From positions 87,115 through 103,882 of the forward strand of contig KN817620.1 in the NCBI GenBank assembly GCA_000827495.1: a stretch of DNA of 16,768 nucleotides, in the 5' to 3' direction. Origin of the DNA: Hypholoma sublateritium FD-334 SS-4 (taxonomy: Eukaryota; Basidiomycota; Agaricomycetes; Agaricales; Strophariaceae). The position numbers and the translations under genes are program-made. The notes beneath the pieces were generated by a model that saw only the letters and a program-made list of their open reading frames with translations, searched no databases and was not told the origin of the DNA. Shown piece after piece: positions 9,488-16,768 of this stretch; position 1 is the stretch's first letter; each line of letters starts with the position of its first letter.

Positions 9488-10120
9488 GGCGCGTCTGTGT
9501 CACCTGAATGCCGGCATCGCGTGCCGGAGTGGCGTTGGATTGAAGAACGGCGCCCGCGAGGGAGTTGATGCCTGTGTACGCCCCGTTGTGGCCTTGCTGG
9601 TGGCTAGAAGCGCGGGCGACGAGGAGGGTGGCAGGCATGGGATGACACGGAACCCGCGCGACCTGCGAAGCAAACGCAGACGTAGTGTGGGCATCGTTAG
9701 GTGGCCGAGAGGGTGAGAGGCGCCGAACGGCGCCAGCGCGAATGTCGAAGCTCGCGCAGGCGCTATCGCGGCTGTGCTGGGCTGTCAAAGAGCGGGACAG
9801 TGTCGAGAACTGCACAAGCGAGCTTCGAAGTTAACGCGGCCAGCGCAGGAGGGGCGGGGGGGGCGAGGGGCAATGCCCCGCCTGCAAGCGAGAGGGGTGG
9901 CGTGGTTGCCGGGTAGAATGCTGGGGCGGCGGAGGGCTGAGAACCGCGGCGTTGGATCCTAGAGGGAGCGAGTACTGCACGGAACAGCACCGGGTGGGGT
10001 CTGAAGGGGCTGGGAATGGTGTTGTTGGGTGATGAGGAGGCGAGAGCGGCGGGCGTACACGCGAGTCCACGTAAACTGAAAATCTCGCGCAGGCGCCTTC
10101 AGCGGCGGAGTGGGGGTATG
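9488..10120. repeat. GC-rich about 80-bp repeat array, first block
   Basis: This is a degenerate tandem array with no credible gene. Unit starts (aligned to GGCGCC) lie near 9549, 9649, 9729, 9809, 9879, 9958 and 10048, mostly about 80 bases apart. The best unit, at 9729, reads GGCGCCAGCGCGA, a 10-base loop, then TCGCGCAGGCGCT, so each unit holds an inverted repeat. The period is not a multiple of three, so the long open frames here are a side effect of GC content. The same family recurs at 12861-13345 and 14266-14520. Confidence 0.65.
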
Positions 10121-10344
10121 GCGTAGATCAGACGAGTATCGGGCGGTCACTGGCAGTCGCTGTCGACCCGTATGGACGCGACAAGGAGCTGGAAGGAGCC
10201 TCAAATGTTGCTGTTTTCCGGAGATCAGATGCGATGGACGCTGCGACGAGAGAACAAAAAGGACGTACGGCAAAAGAACTCGCCATTCCAAACTCTTCGC
10301 ACACATTGTTCGCCGTTCACCAACACTCCCCGAACCCCGCCTCG

Positions 10345-10921
10345 ATGCAGCCACGGCCCCTCACGGAAATCGCCGCACGCGTTAAGTCGAAAATGGAGGA
10401 ATTCCGCGTGGCATTCATGCGCGTCGAGGAGCTGTGGTACGAAAAGGATATCGCCGTGCTCTGCGGGGGTTGGATCGAGCTACTGGTCCACGCCGTCGAA
10501 CAAAGTGACGACCTCAATCTCAAACGCGATTCGGATGGCATTAGCCAAGGGCGCGCAAACTGGAGCGTCGAGCTCATAGACTCGACTCCGGGCGAGGGCC
10601 CGCACGAGCCTTGGCCCTGGGAAGAGAGTATGAGCGGCAGGGAGTCGGCTGCCGCAGAGGGCGACGTGTCAGCATACGCTTCGGACGCCGATGGCGAGCA
10701 TGAATCAGACGCAGGAACAAGTGTAGGTTGGGGGAGACCTTCGTCCAAGGGGTGGAATGCGGAATTAGCCAAACAAAAAGGGTCTGAATACCGCTGGATG
10801 GGCGCGAACGGGAGAATGGGGCGACGCCGAAGATTCCTGGAGCGAATCGAAGGTTCCACATAGCGGTCTGAGTTCGTCGGCGGGTTGGGATGGAGATGAG
10901 AGTTGTGATACGACATCCTGA
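10345..10921 (+). CDS. Unrecognised small acidic protein
   Basis: I do not recognise the family. The frame starts with MQPRPLTEIAARVKSKMEEF, then a likely helical part (VEELWYEKDIAVLCGGW, LLVHAVEQ), then an acidic, Ser/Gly-rich region (SAYASDADGEHESDAG). I propose a 46-nt intron at 10723-10768 (GTAGGT..TTAG). Splicing gives KGLNTAGWARTGEWGDAEDS and an acidic Ser-rich end at a TGA (10919-10921), total 176 aa. Unspliced, the frame instead turns Arg-rich and stops at 10863. An ATG at 10234 is in the same frame but its added residues look non-coding. The gene converges on VMA9, about 180 bases apart. Confidence 0.5.
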
Positions 10922-11102
10922 CGTGAATTTGCGTTTGTCTCATAGTTTCACAGTCGGTATATTAGTTGGAATAGTCCACGGAATGAATACAAAACTACAA
11001 AGCTGGAATATCTGCAGCATCAGAGAGCGTGTTTCTCGTTGAAGGGAAAGGTTCATACCTGATATAAGTAATGCCCCTCGCCAGAACCTCACTACCCCAA
11101 CG

Positions 11103-11426
11103 TTAGTGCTTCACCGAGTGTACGGGTGCTAACGCGGCGCATACATGAGCTTCATTCGTTACTCGGAATATGCGACTAGATACTCACAGACGAGGGGGTG
11201 GAGCTGAGCCATATAGGTTACCATCCACATGAGATGGCACGCCGCCAGCGCGAGCATGAGCGAGGTCCGTATCGTCCTGCATAATCATTCCGTTGAGCCA
11301 CATGCTGACGGTTGAATACGGCGTAACTTACACTTGTTGGGGACCTTTGGGCGTGAAAAGAGCAGCAACTGTCATAAGGGCGGCGGTCACGACGAGCATG
11401 AACAGGACTGGGAATGTTGACGCCAT
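11103..11426 (-). CDS. VMA9: V-type H+-ATPase subunit e
   Basis: This is the small membrane subunit of the V0 sector of the vacuolar proton pump. Exons are 11332-11426, 11188-11276 and 11103-11128. The introns are 55 nt (GTAAGT..GCAG) and 59 nt (GTGAGT..TTAG); the spliced frame encodes 69 aa, close to the family's usual 70-75. It begins MASTFPVLFMLVVTAAL (first membrane helix), then TPKGPQQV. The second helix is TSLMLALAACHLMWMVTYMAQ, ending LHPLV. Both helices and the PKGP and AQLHPL motifs are diagnostic. The last exon (SPVHSVKH) is the least certain part. No lesion is seen. It looks like a real host gene surviving among transposons and fragments. Confidence 0.92.
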
Positions 11427-11637
11427 AGCGGTTGAGAGTAAATGACAAGTTGTGGCAGGTCCACACGTCCGACAATGCCTACCGGCCGTGGGAACTTGAG
11501 ATTTAGTCGTCCTTATCAAGTCCTTATAAACATTTGATTTCCTAAACTACTTCAGAACACTTTCAGAAACCATTTCGCCAACCAAGGAACATCTCTATCT
11601 TTGTCCTACACCTGGGTATGAGTTCACAATGATTGTC

Positions 11638-11955
11638 TTAGAATGTTAATTGTTTAACTCCTGGATCTGTCCAAACCAGCGCTTTGCTTGACATATATGC
11701 ATTCTGGTTTACAAAAGGACGTCCTAAGATTATATCGACGGTAGGTTGGAATTTAGCATATACGATCTCCCAGGCGATGTTCATATTTTTANCTTCAGAG
11801 CGTTGCGAATGGTGAATACCAAGCCCGAATCTGTCCGCTCGAAGTTCCGTCTTCTCGTCCAATATAATTTCTNCNCGAATGCCGCCGTGGTNCCTCCTCG
11901 GAATGTCAGTTACATTGAGCATCTTCTCCGAAAAGGAACANGACAAATTGAACAA
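11638..11955 (-). pseudogene. Possible retroelement aspartic-protease (retropepsin-like) fragment
   Basis: A 105-residue minus frame ends with DIILGRPFVNQN followed by ALVWTDPGVKQLTF. An LGRP(F/W)..N motif near the end of a protease domain is common in basidiomycete gypsy gag-pol proteins, which suggests a retropepsin remnant. The active-site D-(T/S)-G is not visible, and five N bases fall here. The piece lies just behind the truncated end of the uL29m fragment and may mark an inserted repeat. The assignment is tentative. Confidence 0.33.
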
Positions 11956-12049
11956 TATGAAGATCCTGCTGTGAAGGATTGCTTTCTATCTCAAAAGATG
12001 GTCGAATGGGAAGCTGGGCGAGGAAGAATAATAAAGAGTAATTAAGAGT

Positions 12050-12640
12050 TTGCCATTTGAACTTTGCATTATCCGCTTCCTGTTGTGCAATTTGGAACGC
12101 TCCTTCGTATGCCAGTCGGCGTTCGTTGAGAACCGCTTTGATACGGGACATTGTTTTGCGACACTGTACAAGTTATGAATACGCCACATACATGACGGCC
12201 AATGTGATAGNGTAACTTACGTTGCGAATTCTGTCCATGGGAACCTGCAAGNTGGTATTTACAACGCNCATGCGCCTCGCTTCTTCTTTTTGGGTAGCGA
12301 GTAAGTTACGCTCCCNTAACACCACATACCACAGAGTATGCAAATCTTTGAAGCTCTTATTCCGCAGCTCGGCCGCTTCCCATGCTCGACCTAACACGGA
12401 GGTCAGAAACGCGCTTTTCGNGNCGTGTCGGGAAGGGCTTACCAGTCGACAGCTGGCCCTGATCTGGCNTTTCAACAACTTCGTATGCCGCTTCACCCGC
12501 GTCTTTGCTGCCTGTTTTCTGTCGGAAGAAAGCATAGAGGCCGTGGTCATCAGGAACGGGAATCTTAGCGTTGGAAAGTAGGGGAAGTTCGTGCGCTCTT
12601 TTGGCTATGCGGCTCCATCCATGGGAGGGTCCTGCTTTGC
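12050..12640 (-). pseudogene. Mitochondrial ribosomal protein uL29m (MRP-L47/L4 family) fragment
   Basis: The parent is a mitochondrial large-subunit ribosomal protein. Exons are 12443-12640, 12221-12390 and 12163 to about 12050. Introns 12391-12442 (52 nt) and 12164-12220 (57 nt) are canonical and keep frame. Family motifs run in order: [51 protein letters not shown], then CRKTMSRIKAVLNERRLAYE. Homology stops around AKFKWQ and unrelated sequence follows to a stop at 11906. The start codon and the mitochondrial presequence are missing; instead the first exon is preceded by a splice acceptor that joins it in frame to a GH10 piece. Six single N bases are scattered in it. It is truncated at both ends, and the functional copy is presumably elsewhere. 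Confidence 0.87.
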
Positions 12641-12680
12641 CTGTAGGAGGAGATTGGGGTTGCTTTATTTCCGTGCTTAC

Positions 12681-12861
12681 AGCCACAGACAACGAGCGTA
12701 TAAGAAATGACGGCTTCATAGTCCTGCTTCTGCTGCGCGTACGGCGCCGGCAGGGCAGGCAATGTCATGCGTATGTTGAGCTCCGTGATCGCGGCCTCGA
12801 TTCCCAAGGTCGTGAATTGCTCCATGTTGGCGATGAGCGTCGATGGGACTTCGCCAACGAG
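12681..12861 (-). pseudogene. GH10 endo-1,4-beta-xylanase fragment, joined in frame to uL29m
   Basis: About 60 residues match the region around the catalytic nucleophile of glycoside hydrolase family 10. They read LVGEVPSTLIANMEQF, then AITELNIRMTLP, then QQKQDYEAVIS. The nucleophile Glu of the TELDIR motif is kept but the Asp is Asn. The later Cys and WDY(T/W)DKYSW region is missing. The piece ends at a GTAAGC donor. A 40-nt intron (12641-12680, ending CCTACAG) splices it in the correct phase to the uL29m exon. Its upstream end abuts the GC-rich repeat array exactly at about 12861. Secretion signal, TIM-barrel start and acid/base Glu are absent, so it cannot be an enzyme. Confidence 0.83.
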
Positions 12862-13345
12862 GCGCCTGGCGATGGGACCTCCGACGCGGCGCTGTCGAGC
12901 ACTGGAGGGGTGAGAAGGCCGGGAGCGGCGCCGGCGCAAGTATCGAAGGCGGCACCAGGATCGCTGCGGTGTTGTTGGGCAATTGAGGGCCAGGTAGGAT
13001 GGGATGGCGCCCGGACGAGAATCGCAGCTCGTGCGAGCGCCACGGAGGCGATCTTCGGTCCTGGAGGAGCGGAGCGACGAGGAAATTCGCCCGCACGAGC
13101 TTCGTAGCTAATGCGGGCGCTGTGCCGCCGTTGTTAGGTGTAGGAGAGGCGGAGGGATGGGGAAAAGCGCCCACGCGAGTATCACAGTTTGCGCAAGCAC
13201 CGTGGCGGCATGTTCTAACGGTGGGTCGGTGATTTGGGGGCGGAATCCGCGGTATGAATCCATGGCGGGGCGGCGGGGATATGTTCCACGATGCTCGCGC
13301 GGCGTGGCGGGTGCAGAGGGGCGCTTTTGAGCGCTGGAGAAGCGG
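12861..13345. repeat. GC-rich about 80-bp repeat array, second block
   Basis: Unit starts fall at 12861, 12927, 13006, 13086, 13166, about 13246 and about 13320, so the spacing of the central units is 79-80 bases. Units carry variable inverted repeats; for example, that at 13006 pairs CGCCCGGACGAG with CTCGTGCGAGCG. The array fills the whole gap between the GH10 fragment and the POL3 fragment. A 261-aa minus frame over it is rejected as a gene because the repeat period is not divisible by three. Confidence 0.68.
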
Positions 13346-13358
13346 AAATAGAGAATAT

Positions 13359-14265
13359 TTATTTCCAACGGGTCGGCTGCACCGCGGATTGCCAATCATC
13401 GCCGTCGAAGCGCTCGAGTACTTTGTTCGCGTCTTCGACATCTTTTTGCGCCTCCTTGCGCATGCAGAAAATCGAGGAGTCTTTGCTTGTGCAAAGACCA
13501 TCCTGAGAAATGTTGATTAAAATCATTGTTCTATCGATGGAAGAGTTGGCTATACCTGGTGGAGGGATCCTTGACATCTTTGACATTGCGTCCATAGCCA
13601 TGAAAAGCGAGCTTGGGGTGCGGATGTCGTAGAGATTTGATTTTGGTATAATTCTGGCATACGCGGTTTGCAGTTCTCACAAGGCGTCAGCTGAATGTAG
13701 TCATTAAGGCCACCATGAAACTTCAAAAAGGATCGCTTACACAGCTCTTTTCCGTGCATGGGAGCGCTGCACACAAGGCAGGCAACCGTCTTCACGGTGA
13801 ATTTCGTTAGTCCCCCTACTGTTGGAGTAGCAGTCTGAATCGACCGCGCACGGTCACCAGGTACCGACAGATGCAAAGCGACATTTAGACAAATAAAGCA
13901 AACATGAAAAAATGCACTCACATAGAGGGGCAGCTTTATTGCCCAAAATGGGCTCGAAGATACGTAGCAATGGCTTTGACACCTGATACCCGAGGCAATA
14001 TTTCGTGTCAATTGGCATGTTCTCCAGCGCGTATAGCGGATGTTCGGACTTTCCCCAAGCTGCCGGGCCTTTGATGCTTTTAGTGATGACATAGGCGACA
14101 CGGTCGCACAGAGCGGGCGCTGAACCTGTGGCCCGCTGCTTCATCCGCTCAGCAAGTTCGACATGTGCCTATTTGCCAGTGCAATCTGAAAGGTTATTTG
14201 GCAAATAATCGTCTGAATGCTATATGAAAACTTACCAGTCTCTGGGAGCGTCTTCGTGAAGGGAG
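13359..14265 (-). pseudogene. POL3: DNA polymerase delta catalytic subunit, C-terminal pseudogene
   Basis: The parent is the replicative polymerase subunit whose C-terminus carries the CysA zinc site and the CysB iron-sulphur site. Four exons are recognisable: about 14236-14265, 13922-14185, 13556-13860 and 13359-13502. They show [58 protein letters not shown] (CysA), CQRCQGSLHQ and KVLERFD. Three lesions kill it. A TAG stands at 14169-14171 where the family has Gln (GKQAHVEL). The intron 13861-13921 starts GTGAGT but ends in AC, where AG is needed. The fourth CysB cysteine (family DCPIFYM) is Ser (DSSIFCM). Intron 13503-13555 is still canonical. An in-frame insert lies between MHGKEL and PCENC. 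Only about 230 of roughly 1,070 residues remain; both ends abut the GC-rich repeats. Confidence 0.92.
14169..14171 (-). other. Nonsense codon in the POL3 fragment
   Basis: The minus-strand codon is TAG between GK and AHVELAERM. The family residue is Gln, so a single C-to-T change (CAG to TAG) explains it. The reading frame on both sides is otherwise intact. Confidence 0.8.
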
Positions 14266-14520
14266 CAGAACGGCGACCGGTCGAGTTTCGATATTCGCTC
14301 AGGCGCCGATGCAGCGTGGTTGGGTCCATGGGCGGTGGAAAGTGGACGAAAAGGTGGCGGGACGACTATCGTCGCTCACGCGGCGGCGGGCGACGGCGTT
14401 GAGGAGCGAACGGCGACGGCGAGTGACGTGTGAGGGCGACAGTAGTGAGGCGCTCATGGCAGGGGCAGTGGACATGGGGCGCGGCGCGTACACGGGAGCC
14501 TGATGAATTCGGCTGTCCAG
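14266..14520. repeat. GC-rich about 80-bp repeat array, third block
   Basis: The unit at 14272 (GGCGACCGGTCGAG, then TTCGCTCAGGCGCC) aligns with units of the other two blocks, and a second follows at 14356 (GGACGACTATCGTCGCTCACG). At 14485-14505 a stretch (CGCGTACACGGGAGCC) matches the unit at about 10060 in the first block. The first unit starts directly at the broken end of the POL3 fragment. Beyond 14520 the similarity fades. Confidence 0.5.
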
Positions 14521-14698
14521 ATCGATGGAGCCGTCTGCGCAGATGCAGGCGGCGAGGGAGGCGATGGCGAAGGGGTACCGCGTCTGCATGCTCCGTGTCT
14601 GCATTCTCCTCTTCATCCAGCGGCGGTTGAAGCGCGTAGGGGCGGCGAGCGGCGAGGGCGAGGATGGCCCGCGGCGGGGAAGGGGCGTGACAGGGCCG

Positions 14699-14740
14699 CA
14701 GTGACGATTTTGCGAAATGCATTTCGCAAAATCGTCACTG
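14699..14740. repeat. Perfect 42-bp palindrome
   Basis: The left arm (14699-14719) begins CAGTGACGATTTTGCGAAAT and the right arm (14720-14740) is its exact reverse complement with no loop; the centre is ATGCAT. It is AT-richer than the GC-rich DNA around it. It could be two terminal inverted repeats left head to head, or a cruciform-forming site. No TA or other obvious target duplication flanks it. Confidence 0.95.
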
Positions 14741-16010
14741 TTGCTGCCGGCTGAGCGCCGAGCGCTGAGGCTTCACTGCGCACGCCGCACGCAGAGAGGA
14801 ACTGTGATCAACAATCATTGAATCAAGTTTCAACGAAGGAAGGCGCGTCGGCGCGTGAGGTCACGTGACTATTCAAACTGCGCTGAGCTCTGTTTTCGTG
14901 TCTAAGTCCATGTCGCCGCGCGTGTACACCCGCGCCCGCCCCCTTACCCTCCTCATCTCCGCATGCCCCGACATCGACCTTCGGCACGGCCATGGTTGGC
15001 GCCCCCTCTGCCTCAAGGACGGCCCTCTGGGACCGACGCCCTCCCTGAAGGCCTCTCGTGGGCGAGCATCCGCGCGCCTCGCCTGCGACGCCTCGACCAA
15101 GTCACGGACAACGCCCTCGACGCCGAAGCCTGAGGCGCGCGTCGCCGGGCACGTAATCCTGCCGGAAGACAGCCTCGCGGCGAGGACGGAGGAAGCCGCG
15201 AAGGTGGTTGGGATCGAGAAGCAGCTCGGTGCCGTGCTCGGCTGGTGCCAGCAACGTACACAGGCACTCGCGAAGCGCATCGAGGCCGTAGCTGCAGAAG
15301 GACAAGGTCGGCGCAGGAGATTTGCGCACCTGCGCACGAACGAGAGCGCCGTTGGCGCGCGCCGCGTCGACCCGCTGCGCGAGGAGGTTGACCGGCTCAC
15401 CGCGGGGAGAAAAAGTCGCCGGTGTGGTATGCGAAGCCGGCCGTGGAGAAGCGCGCCCTGCTCAACGGCAATGTCCCCCGTCCCAATGCTCATGGGCGCT
15501 GCGGCGCCGCTGCTCCGCAGACGCCGCTGTGCAGGTGCCGCAGTGTCCTTCGATTCTTCTGCTCTGCCATCACAGTCGACAGTCTGAACTGGCTCGCAGC
15601 GGACGCCGTCGCCATCTCTCCGCCCCCACACATGCGCTGCAACTGGCGCCGAAGCCGCCGCGCCTCTCTACATCCCTGCGAGTGCGTCGCCCCTGCTCCC
15701 TTGCTCCTCGCTGCTGACATTCCGCAGGCAACTACTCCTACACTCGCTGCGCTCCAACGGCCCGCCGCCGCCACGCATGCGGCGAGTCCTCCATTCCTGC
15801 TCTGCCCATCGGCACAGCGCATTCGCGTGCCACTGCACCCGGCGCAGAAGGCCGGACGCGCGCATAGCACGCCGCGGCATCGATATTAGCCGACGCCGCG
15901 CACATCCCTCCGCTGCAGAAGAGCCATCCCGCCGCCGATTGCTCATCAACATCGGCATTGGCCTTGATTCCGACGGCAATGCGGGTGAAGCAACCATGGC
16001 TGCTGTTTTC
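14741..16010. other. GC-rich stretch with no recognised gene
   Basis: Long frames are open on both strands, as expected at high GC. The most protein-like reading is on the plus strand. One frame at about 15030-15140 reads DALPEGLSWASI and DQVTDNALDAEA and then stops. Another, overlapping it, continues with HVILPEDSLAARTEEAAKVV, LGAVLGWCQQRTQALAKRI and LREEVDRLTAG to about 15410, a helical, possibly coiled-coil segment. Joining them needs a frame change near 15130, so this may be a decayed exon of a gene I cannot name. From 15420 on I see nothing coherent. Confidence 0.35.
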
Positions 16011-16768
16011 ATGTATCAACCCATGGTAGTTGCCTAAGTAGAGTGATATATCCACAGCGGAAACTGCCCAAAGCCTTGGGAAGTTGCCCAGNGATACATC
16101 ANAGGGCAGTTGCCCAAGGCCCACCCCCACATGCATGAAATGGGCACTTGCCACTGTTTCCTAATGTGGCAGCAATGATCTTATATAAGCTAGTCTAAAA
16201 ATAGAAAAATGAGAAAAAATTTGTTAAATTAGCAGAAAATTCAGCGCTATCCAAATATACCAAAATCATTACTGTAGATGGCTTCCTTATTTGGTAAAAT
16301 GCAAAATGAATTTTTGAACAGCTGCCTATTTGCAAAATTGACCCACTCAGAAAATTATGAAATATTTTTTAAAAAATTCCCTAAAATTCATAAACTATCT
16401 GTATATGGAAAGAAATTCAGTGGTCTGTGCACAAAACAATGAGATAAGGGCCTTTTATCAGCTAGATATCAACTTGATTAGATGACTTTGGAATCTCATG
16501 TGCTACTGCCCAAAAGATGGACTTGGGCTGGATTTGGCAAAGTCCNGCTTGGCCTTCCATTTTGNGCCTGGGTGTTATTCCCATGCTAGGCCTGGGCTGA
16601 TGGCTATTATTTACATTTGTTTGGATTTGAGGCCAGAATATGACATGAGTGAGCCTGCACAATGTAAATAGAGGCAAGCAGGAGGTCATACATTGGCTTT
16701 TGATGCACATCAATGTGCAAACAAATAAGCACAGCACTGCAAAAGGCACGTCGTAGCACTCAAAACGT
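16011..16768. other. AT-rich, repeat-like DNA at the right edge
   Basis: Base composition changes abruptly from GC-rich to AT-rich at about 16010. Between 16050 and 16150 the word TTGCCCA or CTGCCCA recurs in both orientations, partly forming an inverted repeat (GCCTTGGG..CCCAAGGC). Words such as ACTGCCCAAA return near 16505. Four N bases lie here. No frame looks coding. It is probably the edge of a repeat family or transposon remnant. Confidence 0.4.

Noticed and set aside
9488..10120. CRISPR-like array
   Set aside because: Units are degenerate, nearly continuous and about 80 bp with no unique spacers, and the genome is eukaryotic.
12716..13501. Long minus-strand open frame of 261 aa
   Set aside because: It runs through the 79-80 bp repeat array, whose period shifts frame at every unit, and overlaps parts of the GH10 and POL3 exons in other frames. 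Its Pro/Arg/Ala-rich content is a GC effect.
13737..13785. Further POL3 intron between MHGKEL and PCENC
   Set aside because: GT donors and a TTCAG acceptor are present, but no pairing keeps the frame, so the stretch was left as an in-frame insert.
14699..14740. Transcription terminator or Helitron 3' hairpin
   Set aside because: The palindrome has no loop and is far longer than a Helitron hairpin. No CTRR end follows at the right distance, and hairpin terminators of this kind are not used by fungal nuclear genes.
14873..15631. Minus-strand open frame of 252 aa
   Set aside because: GC-rich shadow frame with Arg/Ser/Ala composition, no motif and no plausible start context; the plus-strand reading looks more coding.

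Overview
The window comes from a filamentous basidiomycete, most likely an agaricomycete. Protein genes are cut by very short GT..AG introns (about 40-62 nt). The transposons are typical of that group: a Ty3/gypsy polyprotein and a Plavaka-type DNA transposon. The host-gene pieces (P450, GH10 xylanase, fungal transcription factor, V-ATPase subunit e) also fit. Nothing suggests a prokaryote.

Layout. 1-1388 (+) is the C-terminal integrase part of a gypsy pol gene, open at the left edge, followed by an AT-rich tail. 2159-2508 (-) is a cytochrome P450 remnant around the I helix, with two clean introns but no heme-binding end. 3003-4723 (-) is an open reading frame in which a piece resembling the EST1 DNA/RNA-binding domain runs straight into the C-terminal two thirds of a fungal-specific transcription factor. 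5737-9428 holds an apparently intact Plavaka transposon: its 4-exon gene (5934-9225, -) splices to about 1038 aa with no lesion. 9488-10120 is a GC-rich degenerate repeat array. 10345-10921 (+) is an unrecognised small gene, and 11103-11426 (-) is an intact V-ATPase subunit e gene (VMA9). From 11638 to 14265, all on the minus strand, lie a possible retropepsin piece, a mitochondrial ribosomal protein uL29m fragment, a GH10 xylanase fragment and a DNA polymerase delta (POL3) C-terminal pseudogene. 14270-16010 is GC-rich with no recognised gene but contains a perfect 42-bp palindrome. 16011-16768 is AT-rich repeat-like DNA.

Main message. The right half looks like a mosaic of exon-sized pieces from unrelated genes, all in one orientation and separated by members of one repeat family (period about 80 bp, each unit with an internal inverted repeat). 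The GH10 and uL29m pieces are joined in frame across a canonical intron. The POL3 piece is clearly dead: an in-frame stop, a lost 3' splice site and a lost FeS-cluster cysteine. A second chimera (EST1 with the transcription factor) lies on the other side of the Plavaka element. This pattern would fit a gene-fragment-capturing mobile element, or repeat-mediated shuffling. The mechanism is inference; the fragments, their junctions and the repeats are read from the sequence.

Limits: no database search was possible. Family calls rest on motif recognition, intron calls on splice signals plus frame continuity, and boundaries of decayed pieces are approximate. About 25 isolated N positions occur, in four clusters.
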